Source of the DNA: Nitrosococcus halophilus Nc 4
Lineage (GTDB): Bacteria; Pseudomonadota; Gammaproteobacteria; Nitrosococcales; Nitrosococcaceae
DNA length: 64,000 bases
Direction: 5' to 3'
Assembly (NCBI RefSeq): GCF_000024725.1
Contig: NC_013960.1
Span: 2,032,001 to 2,096,000, forward strand
Shown here: piece after piece, positions 40,215 to 47,962 of the stretch
How the letters are laid out: the number at the start of each line of letters is the position of its first letter
Position numbering within the stretch: the first letter of the stretch is position 1
Notes under the pieces: model-generated
Seen by the model: the letters and a program-made list of their open reading frames with translations, nothing else
The model's database searches: none
Told to the model about the DNA's origin: nothing
Position numbers and translations under genes: made by a program

Positions 40215-41537
40215 ATGCCTCTGCGGGAGTTTTTTTACACTCTGGCCGATACCTTGACGGCTAGTCTGCATTCGGGGGAGGTGTTGACGCTTTACTTCGA
40301 GGCAGAAGACTCTGATTTTATTCGTTTTAACCGGAACCAGGTACGCCAAGCGGGCAGTGCTCAGCAATTAGAACTCTCCTTGGATCTAATCGCGGGCTAT
40401 CGTCATGCCACCGGACGTTGTCATTTGGTGGGAGATTTGAAGCATGATCTGCCGCCCATTCAATCCCTCCTTTCGGTTTTGCGTGAGCAGCGCCCCTTTA
40501 TCCCTGAAGATCCTTATCTCTTTTATGCTACCGGAGGGTACAATACCGAGACCATGGAGGAAAATGACCTTCCCCTGATGGAGGTGGTCCTCAAGGATGT
40601 TGCGACTGCCGCCGCCGGCTTGGATCTGGTGGGGCTCTGGGCCGGCGGTCGATTGTATCGAGGGTTTGCCAATTCGCTGGGTCAACGCAACTGGTATTCC
40701 ACGAGTAATTTCAATTTCGATTGGAGCTGTTACCATTGTGGCGATAGGGCTGTCAAATCCCAGTATGCCGGAACCGAATGGGACTCCGCCCATTTAGAGC
40801 AGAAAATGCAAGGAGTGCGTGAGCAGTTGGATCTACTCCACCGTCCGGCTAAGGTGCTCACTCCAGGACGGTATCGGGTGTATCTTGCCCCCACGGCGTT
40901 GATGGAAATTTTCTCCTTACTGGGTTGGAGCGGGTTCGGCTTAAAAAACCATCGAACCCAACAAACTCCGCTCCTGAAAATGGCCCAGGGCAAAAGGCTG
41001 CTCCATCCTCTGGTAAACTTGAGCGAGTACCCTCGGGGCGGTGTTGTCCCTTGCTTTACAGAAGCGGGCTTTCAGAAGCCGGAGCAGGTTCGACTCATTA
41101 CCCAGGGTGCATACCAGGATTGCCTGGTCTCACCCCGTAGCAGCAAGGAATATGGTATTCCGGTGAATGCCGGCAGCGAAATCCCCCAGTCCTTGGATTT
41201 AGCTCCCGGCAGATTAAGGATGGATGAAGTCTGCGAGAACTTAGAGAAGGGTATCTATATCAATAATCTATGGTATAGCAATTTTTCTGATCTTAACGAG
41301 GCCCGAATTACGGGCATGACCCGTTATGCTTGTTTTTGGGTGGAGGGGGACCAACCCCAAGCACCTATCAACGTTATGCGCTTCGATGAAAGTTGGTATC
41401 AAATGTTTGGTGAGAATCTGTTGGGGCTTACCGCAGAGCGGGAATTTCTCCTGGATCCGAATACCTACGAGCGCCGTTCCTTATCGAGTTTTCGGCTTCC
41501 TGGGGCACTAGTTGATCAATTTACATTGACCCTCTAG
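40215..41537 (+). CDS. TldE/PmbA-like protease subunit
   Basis: A 440-aa member of the TldD/PmbA family lacking the HExxxH motif, so it should be the non-catalytic partner of the upstream TldD. The N-terminal domain (YFEAEDSDFIRFNRNQVRQAG) and the C-terminal beta domain (LINQ-like IYINNLWYSNFSDLNEARIT) fit the family. The ATG follows the tldD stop directly, so the subunits are co-translated. Confidence 0.85.
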   Translation: MPLREFFYTLADTLTASLHSGEVLTLYFEAEDSDFIRFNRNQVRQAGSAQQLELSLDLIAGYRHATGRCHLVGDLKHDLPPIQSLLSVLREQRPFIPEDPYLFYATGGYNTETMEENDLPLMEVVLKDVATAAAGLDLVGLWAGGRLYRGFANSLGQRNWYSTSNFNFDWSCYHCGDRAVKSQYAGTEWDSAHLEQKMQGVREQLDLLHRPAKVLTPGRYRVYLAPTALMEIFSLLGWSGFGLKNHRTQQTPLLKMAQGKRLLHPLVNLSEYPRGGVVPCFTEAGFQKPEQVRLITQGAYQDCLVSPRSSKEYGIPVNAGSEIPQSLDLAPGRLRMDEVCENLEKGIYINNLWYSNFSDLNEARITGMTRYACFWVEGDQPQAPINVMRFDESWYQMFGENLLGLTAEREFLLDPNTYERRSLSSFRLPGALVDQFTLTL

Positions 41538-41611
41538 GTGGAGGGCGAACAAAACTTTTGTGGTGTCATTTTTTGATGCTAGGTTTAAAGGATATTAAAG
41601 GCCTTAAAACG

Positions 41612-42931
41612 ATGTTATTTCCCCCTTTTTCCTTACCTTCAAAGGCAATTTTTTTAGCGATGTCGCTATTTTTGGCAATAAAACCAGCTTTTGCAGGTGC
41701 ACTTGAAGATTATGTGAACCAGCCCGATCCCCATTACAATTGGAAACTGACGGAAAAGAAGCAAGACTCTTGGGGAACACTGGCCCACCTGGAATTGGTT
41801 TCTCAACATTGGCGTAATCAGTTCTGGAGCCATCATCTGATGGTGGCGCGGCCTAATGAAGTCCGAAATCCTGAAATTGGTCTTCTCCTGATTGCCGGTG
41901 AGGGTGATGGTGAGAGATACCTAGAGCGGTTGAAAATGATGGCTCAACAGGCTGGCGCGGTGGCTGCCGTCATCACCCAAGTTCCTAACCAACCCCTTTA
42001 TAATGGACTCAAAGAAGACGCCTTAATTGCCTTTACCCTGGTTCAATTTTTAAAAACCGGCGATAAAACTTGGCCTTTACTATTTCCCATGGTAAAGAGC
42101 GCCGTCCGGGGTATGGATACCGTGCAGTCTTTTGTCCAACAGGCATTTCAGCAGCAGATTGAAGGATTTGTGGTGGCGGGCGCCTCCAAGCGGGGATGGA
42201 CTACTTGGTTGACGGGCGCGCTAGATCCGCGGATAAAAGGGATGGCCCCCATGGTCATTGATATGCTGAATATGGAGCAGCAATTGCGTTGGAGTGCAAA
42301 AGTCTACGGTAGGCAAAGCGAAGAAATTAGCGATTATACCGAGCTCAATCTCCACCAAAATCAAGATGATCCAGCCATGGTAAAACTGCGCAGTTGGATC
42401 GATCCCTATGAATACCGGTTGCGTTACACTATGCCTAAGCTCTTGTTGCTTGGCACCAATGACCCCTATTGGGTGGTGGACTCGTTACGGCACTATTGGA
42501 ATGAGTTGCCGGCACCCAAATTGGTTTTTCAAACCCCCAATGCGGGACATCACTTAGGGGGGGGAGAAGAAGCCATGCAGACCCTGGCTGCTTTTTTCCA
42601 AATGATTGCGGATGGCGAGGAGTTGCCGAAGATGGAATGGAAACTACAACCGGGGGCTGCTGGAGAGGCGAGTGTTAAAGTGTCTGGCGATCAAACCGCT
42701 CGGGCGATCCGGCTTTGGACAGCCACTTCAGCGGATCGGGATTTTCGTGATGAGCGTTGGTCAAGCCGAAATCTAAAAATCCTGCCTGGTAGCAGCTATG
42801 CGGCAGCCCAGGTGGATATTCCAAAGCAGGGGTATCGCGCCTACCTGTTTGAAGTAGAGATGACCACCTCGGCAGGACATCGGTATAAACTTTCTACAGA
42901 AGCCCGAGTCCTACCAGATGATATTAAATAA
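41612..42931 (+). CDS. PhoPQ-activated pathogenicity-related (PqaA-type) protein
   Basis: An exported alpha/beta-hydrolase-like protein of the PhoPQ-related family. The signal peptide is LPSKAIFLAMSLFLAIKPAFA. Then follow YNWKLTEKKQDSWGTLAHLEL, the nucleophile region GFVVAGASKRGWTTWLTG, the PKLLLLGTNDPYWVVDSL acid region, and a His in PNAGHHLGGG. The frame extends to 41558, but the ATG at 41612 places the signal peptide at the N-terminus (439 aa). The substrate is not known in most bacteria. It runs in the same direction as the next gene, 28 bases later. Confidence 0.85.
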   Translation: MLFPPFSLPSKAIFLAMSLFLAIKPAFAGALEDYVNQPDPHYNWKLTEKKQDSWGTLAHLELVSQHWRNQFWSHHLMVARPNEVRNPEIGLLLIAGEGDGERYLERLKMMAQQAGAVAAVITQVPNQPLYNGLKEDALIAFTLVQFLKTGDKTWPLLFPMVKSAVRGMDTVQSFVQQAFQQQIEGFVVAGASKRGWTTWLTGALDPRIKGMAPMVIDMLNMEQQLRWSAKVYGRQSEEISDYTELNLHQNQDDPAMVKLRSWIDPYEYRLRYTMPKLLLLGTNDPYWVVDSLRHYWNELPAPKLVFQTPNAGHHLGGGEEAMQTLAAFFQMIADGEELPKMEWKLQPGAAGEASVKVSGDQTARAIRLWTATSADRDFRDERWSSRNLKILPGSSYAAAQVDIPKQGYRAYLFEVEMTTSAGHRYKLSTEARVLPDDIK

Positions 42932-42959
42932 ACGATTCTATTAAGGTGGATTTCCATAG

Positions 42960-44147
42960 ATGCAAAATCAAGTAACTACCCCTATTTTCTTGCTGCTGTT
43001 GTTCATTGTCTTATTCCCTCCACTGGTGCAATCTTCGCCTAGGGAAGGTGTCGTAGAGGGGGAAGTCAAAGAGAGGGAAGTTCCAGAAACCACTAAAATT
43101 GAGCCCTCCACCAAGGCGGTAAATTTGGGGCAGTTGCTGGATTTGGACGGTCTTATCCCCGAGTTGTCACGTTATCAGGTTGTCTTTGTGGGGGAGCAAC
43201 ATCCCCGTTTTGATCACCACTTGAATCAGCTTGCCATCATTCGTGGCCTTCACGCCATACATCCAGAATTGGTGATTGGGGTTGAGTTTTTTCAGCAACC
43301 GTTTCAGCCTTATCTGGATCAATACATTGCGGGTGAATTAGGTGTAGGGGAGTTTTTAGATAAAACCGAATATTATGATCGTTGGATCTATGATTTCCGC
43401 TTGTATGCCCCGATTCTTGAGTTTGCCCAAGAGAATAACATTCCAATACTGGCCCTCAATGTTCCCACGGAGCTCATTCAAAAGGTGGGCCGGGAAGGCC
43501 TAGAGGGGCTTTCTAAAGAGGAAAGGGCGCAGCTTCCCGCCGATATTGACCGCTCCAATGCAGACTACCGTGAGCGCCTGAAAAAAGTGTTCGAAAATCA
43601 TCCCCAGCATTTTGGGACTTTCGATACTTTTTATGAAGCTCAATTGGTGTGGGATGAGTCCATGGCGGAGGGGGCGACCCACTATTTAAAGGACCATCCT
43701 GATACTCACATGGTGATCCTTGCAGGCAATGGCCATTTAGCCTATGGCGTGGGTATCCCCCAGCGCTTCAGTCGGCGCCTCGACACGGTGAGTGTGGCTA
43801 TCGTGCTGAATGATTGGGAGGGCCTTATTGAACCGGAAATTGCGGATTATTTATTGCTCTCCGAGAAAAAAGAACTACCAAATGCGGGCTTTTTGGGGGT
43901 GATGCTTAAGGAATCCGACGGAAAACTTAAAATCCAGACTTTTTCTGAGACTAGCGCAGCTAAGGCGGCTGGAATTAAAGAGAAAGATGAACTCCTTGCT
44001 TTGAACGGTCATCCTGTTGCCGATATGTCTGATGTAAAGGAAATCATGTGGGACAAAAAACCCGGCGATGAGGTGATTGTCAAGGTGCGCCGTAGCGCTT
44101 TTTTCGGTGAGGATAAGGAACTAGAGGTTAAAGTAGAGCTACGGTAA
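42960..44147 (+). CDS. ChaN-family protein with C-terminal PDZ domain
   Basis: A 395-aa exported protein. An N-terminal hydrophobic signal (IFLLLLFIVLFPPLVQS) is followed by a ChaN/haem-binding-uptake domain (VVFVGEQHPRFDHHLNQLAI, about residues 73-92; VILAGNGHLAYGVGIPQR). A PDZ domain covers about residues 305-395 (GFLGVML, ETSAAKAAGIKEKDELLALN). ChaN relatives bind haem and are iron-linked; the PDZ fusion suggests binding to a periplasmic peptide or protease partner. Function here is not established. Confidence 0.83.
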   Translation: MQNQVTTPIFLLLLFIVLFPPLVQSSPREGVVEGEVKEREVPETTKIEPSTKAVNLGQLLDLDGLIPELSRYQVVFVGEQHPRFDHHLNQLAIIRGLHAIHPELVIGVEFFQQPFQPYLDQYIAGELGVGEFLDKTEYYDRWIYDFRLYAPILEFAQENNIPILALNVPTELIQKVGREGLEGLSKEERAQLPADIDRSNADYRERLKKVFENHPQHFGTFDTFYEAQLVWDESMAEGATHYLKDHPDTHMVILAGNGHLAYGVGIPQRFSRRLDTVSVAIVLNDWEGLIEPEIADYLLLSEKKELPNAGFLGVMLKESDGKLKIQTFSETSAAKAAGIKEKDELLALNGHPVADMSDVKEIMWDKKPGDEVIVKVRRSAFFGEDKELEVKVELR

Positions 44148-44239
44148 TTGCTCTGTTAAGAATTTTTTTAGGAATGACCAGAGAGAAGAACTGGGAAATC
44201 GGAGCCAAATATCCGATTTTCCTAAGGTCCGATTTTATG

Positions 44240-44365
44240 GTTAAGAGGTTGTTAAAAAACCTTGCTTCCAGCGAAGAGTGGATCAGGGCCGAAGGATGGT
44301 CTCACCCTCAAGCCCTTAAAATTTGGTGGGTACGGCGCTAATGCGCCTTAACCCACCCTACTTAA
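44240..44365 (+). repeat. Dispersed repeat with palindromic end
   Basis: A roughly 120-bp sequence ending GGTGGGTACGGCGCTAATGC with a complementary GCCTTAACCCACC arm. The whole unit recurs on the opposite strand at about 60262-60400, and its palindromic end at 4836-4890. It fills most of the gap between the ChaN-PDZ gene and the small frame at 44374. Confidence 0.65.
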
Positions 44366-44373
44366 CCGGTGTC

Positions 44374-44466
44374 TTACTTTAACAGATGCATAATGGCCGG
44401 CGATAGAAAGATCAGGAGGCTAAGGAGGGCCACCACCGTCGCGAGAAGAATCCATTTATTGTTCAT
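44374..44466 (-). CDS. Possible 30-aa single-helix membrane protein
   Basis: A short frame: NNKWILLATVVALLSLLIFL followed by SPAIMHLLK. It is almost entirely one transmembrane helix with a short basic end. There is no convincing ribosome-binding site. The composition looks like a genuine small membrane protein rather than chance, but no homologue was recognised. Confidence 0.4.
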   Translation of the reverse strand: MNNKWILLATVVALLSLLIFLSPAIMHLLK

Positions 44467-44685
44467 ACAAAAGAAGATAATTTCGACGTACTGTTGTTAC
44501 TTAATAAAATTTGGCCTAGTAGATTTGACGGGTTCTTGTTCATCACAGTCCGTTAACCATATCTGCAGAGAGTGTGATTTAGAAGACCGTATCCCAAAAA
44601 ATAGCTTATTTTTTTCGGGATCGCAAGGGTGATCGTTCCTTCCTTCGATAGAAGCCGCTGTCCAAGAAACTCGTCTAGCTATTTT

Positions 44686-45276
44686 TTAGTTTTTTTCCAG
44701 AGAGAGGCGGATAGACTTTATTATTTTATTAACCTCATCTAGGTATTTGGAAAAGTAATGCTGGCGTGTGCCAATGTAAAGTATTAAATATAATTTATTT
44801 TCAATAATGGTGCCGGTGACAAGGCCTTGCCCCTCAAGGCCATCTTGATAAAGAAAATCAAAATCAAAGCGAAATCCCTTTAGGGAACCAAATATCTCTG
44901 GTCTGAGATGGTGGGGTTGCAGTTGTGTATATCCTGTACGCGCTAAGCTATCAATGATCAATTCCATAATCTCATTGGCCGTCATATCGGGGTCGAACTT
45001 TGGCCATTTTTCCTCTTCATTGGTGGCCACTAATGTCTCGTCAGGATCGATTCCCTTAACAAAATAAATGGCTTCCAGAGAGGGTCCGTCAACTGTCCAA
45101 ATCTCAATGTTCCTTCGATAAAATCGGCTCCATTTTATTTGGGGATCGACGGTATAAATTTCTCCAACCTGGGTTCTATCGGGCCCGGCGATAGGGGAGG
45201 TAGTTCCACACCCCATAATAAAAAAAATAAAAAAAGCAAGAGTGACAGCAAGATAAGCCATGGCAACTTTACTCAA
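44686..45276 (-). CDS. Lipoprotein of unknown function
   Basis: A 196-aa protein with a signal peptide and lipobox FFIMGCG (Cys about residue 23). The mature part (EIYTVDPQIKWSRFYRRNIE, then FDPDMTANEIMELIIDSLAR) is a single domain ending in helices. It overlaps the preceding M48 protease gene by 8 bases and is surely in the same operon. Envelope location is inferred; no family name was recognised. Confidence 0.78.
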   Translation of the reverse strand: MSKVAMAYLAVTLAFFIFFIMGCGTTSPIAGPDRTQVGEIYTVDPQIKWSRFYRRNIEIWTVDGPSLEAIYFVKGIDPDETLVATNEEEKWPKFDPDMTANEIMELIIDSLARTGYTQLQPHHLRPEIFGSLKGFRFDFDFLYQDGLEGQGLVTGTIIENKLYLILYIGTRQHYFSKYLDEVNKIIKSIRLSLEKN

Positions 45277-46426
45277 GTTCCTGAAGATAGGCGCGGATCA
45301 TCTCCCGGTCTTCGGCCTCTGGTTTCATTTCAAGATACTGTTGCAGGTAAATTCGCGCTTGTTGGTTTTCATCTCTTTTCAAAGACAATAACCCCAGTTC
45401 CCGATAGGTCTCTACAGGGGTATCGGGGTAATTTAAGGCTTTGGCGTAAGCTTGTTCGGCTTTTTCTTCATCTCCCTCTTTATCCCGAAGGCGGTAAAGT
45501 TCACCTTGAAAATAATAGAGTTCTCCCTGCCTATGTTTTGTTTCTAATAGATGATTGAGTACAATTTGGGTACGCGCAAAACGGCGTTGTTGTAGTTCAT
45601 CGTCGAGGAGAGTTTCCAGCCAGGGGTCAATAGCGGCACGATAAGGTTTCTCACCAATGATTCCAGGATCTGCCTTTCTCCCTAAGCGTTCAAGATTTTT
45701 AATCCGTTCTTCAGTGGGCGGGTGAGTAGAAAAGAAGACCCAAGGTGTTGGTTCGTCGGCGGCGTCTCGTTCTTCGAGCAATATCCTCCAGAGCTTGGCG
45801 GCCTCTCGGGGTTCATAACCGGCCTTCGTTGTCAATTCAAACCCCAGTTGGTCGGCTTCCCATTCGGCATCGCGGGAAAATTCAAACAGGCTGCCTAGGG
45901 TAGCTAGCTGTGCTACGTTATAGGCATAGCCCGGAATACCAATAATGGCGCTCAATAGATTGAAATAGGCGAATAAGGAGGATTTGCGTCGTGTATCTTG
46001 CCATATTTGCAGTGAATGCCGGCGGAGAAAATGGCCTATTTCATGCCCTAGTACATAGGCAACCTGCGCTTCATTGGTGGCCCGTAGCAGCAACCCGGTC
46101 CAGACTTGCATCATGCCGTTGGGGGCCATGGAGGCATTAAATTCCGGGATACGGAGGATATAGACCCGGATATCACCACAATGGGGCCCGGCAATTTTAC
46201 ACACAGTATCTTTAATATATTCATTTAATGCGGGATCCCTGACTCGTAAGCCAGAAGTCTTGAGGTTTTGCTCAAATTTTTCCATTTGCATCCATAATCC
46301 CGCTTCGGCAGTCTCCACGGGAGGTTCATGCCCAGGGCGGAGGTCGGGAAGCTCTTCACGAGGGGCGGGTGAGGTGCAGGCAACGCACCCGACAAGCAAA
46401 AGCAGAAGGATAGGCATTTTGGGCAT
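45269..46426 (-). CDS. M48-family metalloprotease lipoprotein with TPR-like tail
   Basis: A 385-aa periplasmic, lipid-anchored protease. The lipobox is near residue 15 (VGCVAC). The zinc site is HEIGH in YVLGHEIGHFLRRH, with the third ligand in EWEADQLGFEL. The C-terminal third (about residues 270-385) has helical repeats (ELYYFQGELYRLRDKEGDEE). It resembles BepA/LoiP-type enzymes that control outer-membrane protein quality. The gene is followed by an overlapping lipoprotein gene. Confidence 0.87.
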   Translation of the reverse strand: MPKMPILLLLLVGCVACTSPAPREELPDLRPGHEPPVETAEAGLWMQMEKFEQNLKTSGLRVRDPALNEYIKDTVCKIAGPHCGDIRVYILRIPEFNASMAPNGMMQVWTGLLLRATNEAQVAYVLGHEIGHFLRRHSLQIWQDTRRKSSLFAYFNLLSAIIGIPGYAYNVAQLATLGSLFEFSRDAEWEADQLGFELTTKAGYEPREAAKLWRILLEERDAADEPTPWVFFSTHPPTEERIKNLERLGRKADPGIIGEKPYRAAIDPWLETLLDDELQQRRFARTQIVLNHLLETKHRQGELYYFQGELYRLRDKEGDEEKAEQAYAKALNYPDTPVETYRELGLLSLKRDENQQARIYLQQYLEMKPEAEDREMIRAYLQELE

Positions 46427-46462
46427 AGTTTGATAGCGCTTCTCCCCAGGAAGTCCCCCACT

Positions 46463-47269
46463 TCAATTGGGGGTGGTTGACAGGGGTAGATCGGTGAGTA
46501 AGTGGTGAATAACGGTTTGAGCGTCTCCGGCATTGCGGAGATCTCCCGTATAGCTCACGAAGCGGTTGAACCATTCAATATCGCCGTCGTTGAGATCAAC
46601 TAATGAGGCAATGCCTTGCTGGACGCTGCCAGGATGAATGGGAAAAAGAAATAGTACGGAAAACAGGAAGCTAATCACATTGCGCTCAGCACTGGTATAA
46701 GTATCGTGGATAAAAATAAAAAGTGCATAATCGGCATCAAAATCTTCTCCTAGTGCTTTAACTCCTTCCCCTAGAGTCCAATCAAATTTTCCCTCTTTGG
46801 TAGGAAGATTGGACTGTTTATTATATTTATAGTTAAGAATGGTCTTAGTGATCGCCTGGTGAAGCTTTATTAATTGATGGTGATGGTGCGCCTTTTGGGG
46901 AGAGTGTGCAGGAGGATTATAGGGCACCAGTATGGCATTCTTGGCAGATAAAAATGCTTTTAATGCCAAAGTAAGGTGTTGTTGCGCGGCTTGAGTCCAA
47001 TCTGCTCGGGGTTCTACCAGACCGCCGACGGTTAATTCCCCCAGTTCAACCTCCAGAGGCATGAGGAGCACCCGGATGGGTTCGGTCGGTTGTTCCAAAA
47101 CCTCATTTTTCCGCAGCACTTGGGTTTGGGTGCAGCCTCCCAAGACAATAAACCCAAGAAAAAAAAGAGATATCCAATTAAAGCGGTTCGTTGCCTGCGG
47201 GACGGCATCCGCACCTTGAGAGGGCCAAATTAAAAAGGGAGGCAGTAATGATCTACAGTATATCGACAT
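46463..47269 (-). CDS. Putative lipoprotein of unknown function
   Basis: A hydrophobic segment WISLFFLGFIVLGGC ends in a lipobox, followed by a soluble domain (IRVLLMPLEVELGELTVGG; LGEGVKALGEDFDADYALFI). The ATG at 47269 puts the lipobox unusually far in (about residue 45), so the true start may be an unrecognised codon further down; a TTG at 47287 is also open. It is encoded 36 bases ahead of the M48 gene and is probably co-transcribed. No family was recognised. Confidence 0.65.
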   Translation of the reverse strand: MSIYCRSLLPPFLIWPSQGADAVPQATNRFNWISLFFLGFIVLGGCTQTQVLRKNEVLEQPTEPIRVLLMPLEVELGELTVGGLVEPRADWTQAAQQHLTLALKAFLSAKNAILVPYNPPAHSPQKAHHHHQLIKLHQAITKTILNYKYNKQSNLPTKEGKFDWTLGEGVKALGEDFDADYALFIFIHDTYTSAERNVISFLFSVLFLFPIHPGSVQQGIASLVDLNDGDIEWFNRFVSYTGDLRNAGDAQTVIHHLLTDLPLSTTPN

Positions 47270-47450
47270 GAAATACCCTAGAAGCAAAAAATATGCCTTT
47301 AAGAAAGGCTAAATTAGCAGGTTATCCCTCTCCGGTGAGCATCACCTCAGGCTAGCGGATACTATGAATAGTCGATGGTTCTTGTTTATCATAGTCACCC
47401 ATTAGCTCGGTAGCCAACAAGGATAGGGACAAACCTTACGGGAAAATACG

Positions 47451-47894
47451 ATGATTGAGCCTGAATTCTGGAAATATAAGACTTTGCAAGCCATGTCCGC
47501 GGAGGAATGGGAGGCATTGTGTGATGGTTGCGGTAAATGTTGTCTGTATAAGTTAGAAGATGCAGAGACTGGAGAGATCTTCTATACGGATGTGGCTTGT
47601 CGACTCTTGGATCTGCATAGTTGCCGCTGCACGGATTACCAGCATCGTGCTCAGAAGGTATCAGATTGTCTAAGCTTGCGGGAGGAGTTAACAGAGGCGT
47701 TGAAGTGGCTGCCTTCCACCTGCGCTTATCGTCTGATAGGCGAGGGCAAAGAACTATTTGATTGGCATCCCTTGATTTCCGGTGATCCGGAAACCGTACA
47801 CCAGGCTGGTATGTCAGCACGGGGGCGGACAGTTCTAGAATTCCAAGTTCGGGACTTGGAGGATCATGTGGTGGATTGGCCTGCTAAGGATTAA
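47451..47894 (+). CDS. YcgN-family cysteine cluster protein
   Basis: A 147-aa member of the UPF0260/YcgN family, with CDGCGKCCLYKLED and a second cysteine group (DVACRLLDLHSCRCTDY) plus DWHPLISGDPETVH. The clustered cysteines probably bind metal, perhaps zinc or an iron-sulfur centre; the biological role is not known. Confidence 0.88.
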   Translation: MIEPEFWKYKTLQAMSAEEWEALCDGCGKCCLYKLEDAETGEIFYTDVACRLLDLHSCRCTDYQHRAQKVSDCLSLREELTEALKWLPSTCAYRLIGEGKELFDWHPLISGDPETVHQAGMSARGRTVLEFQVRDLEDHVVDWPAKD

Positions 47895-47962
47895 AAACTT
47901 TTGGAAAACTCCTTTTGAGCTATTTCTGGGGGAAAGGGTAAAGAGTCCCTCCCGCCATGTCC

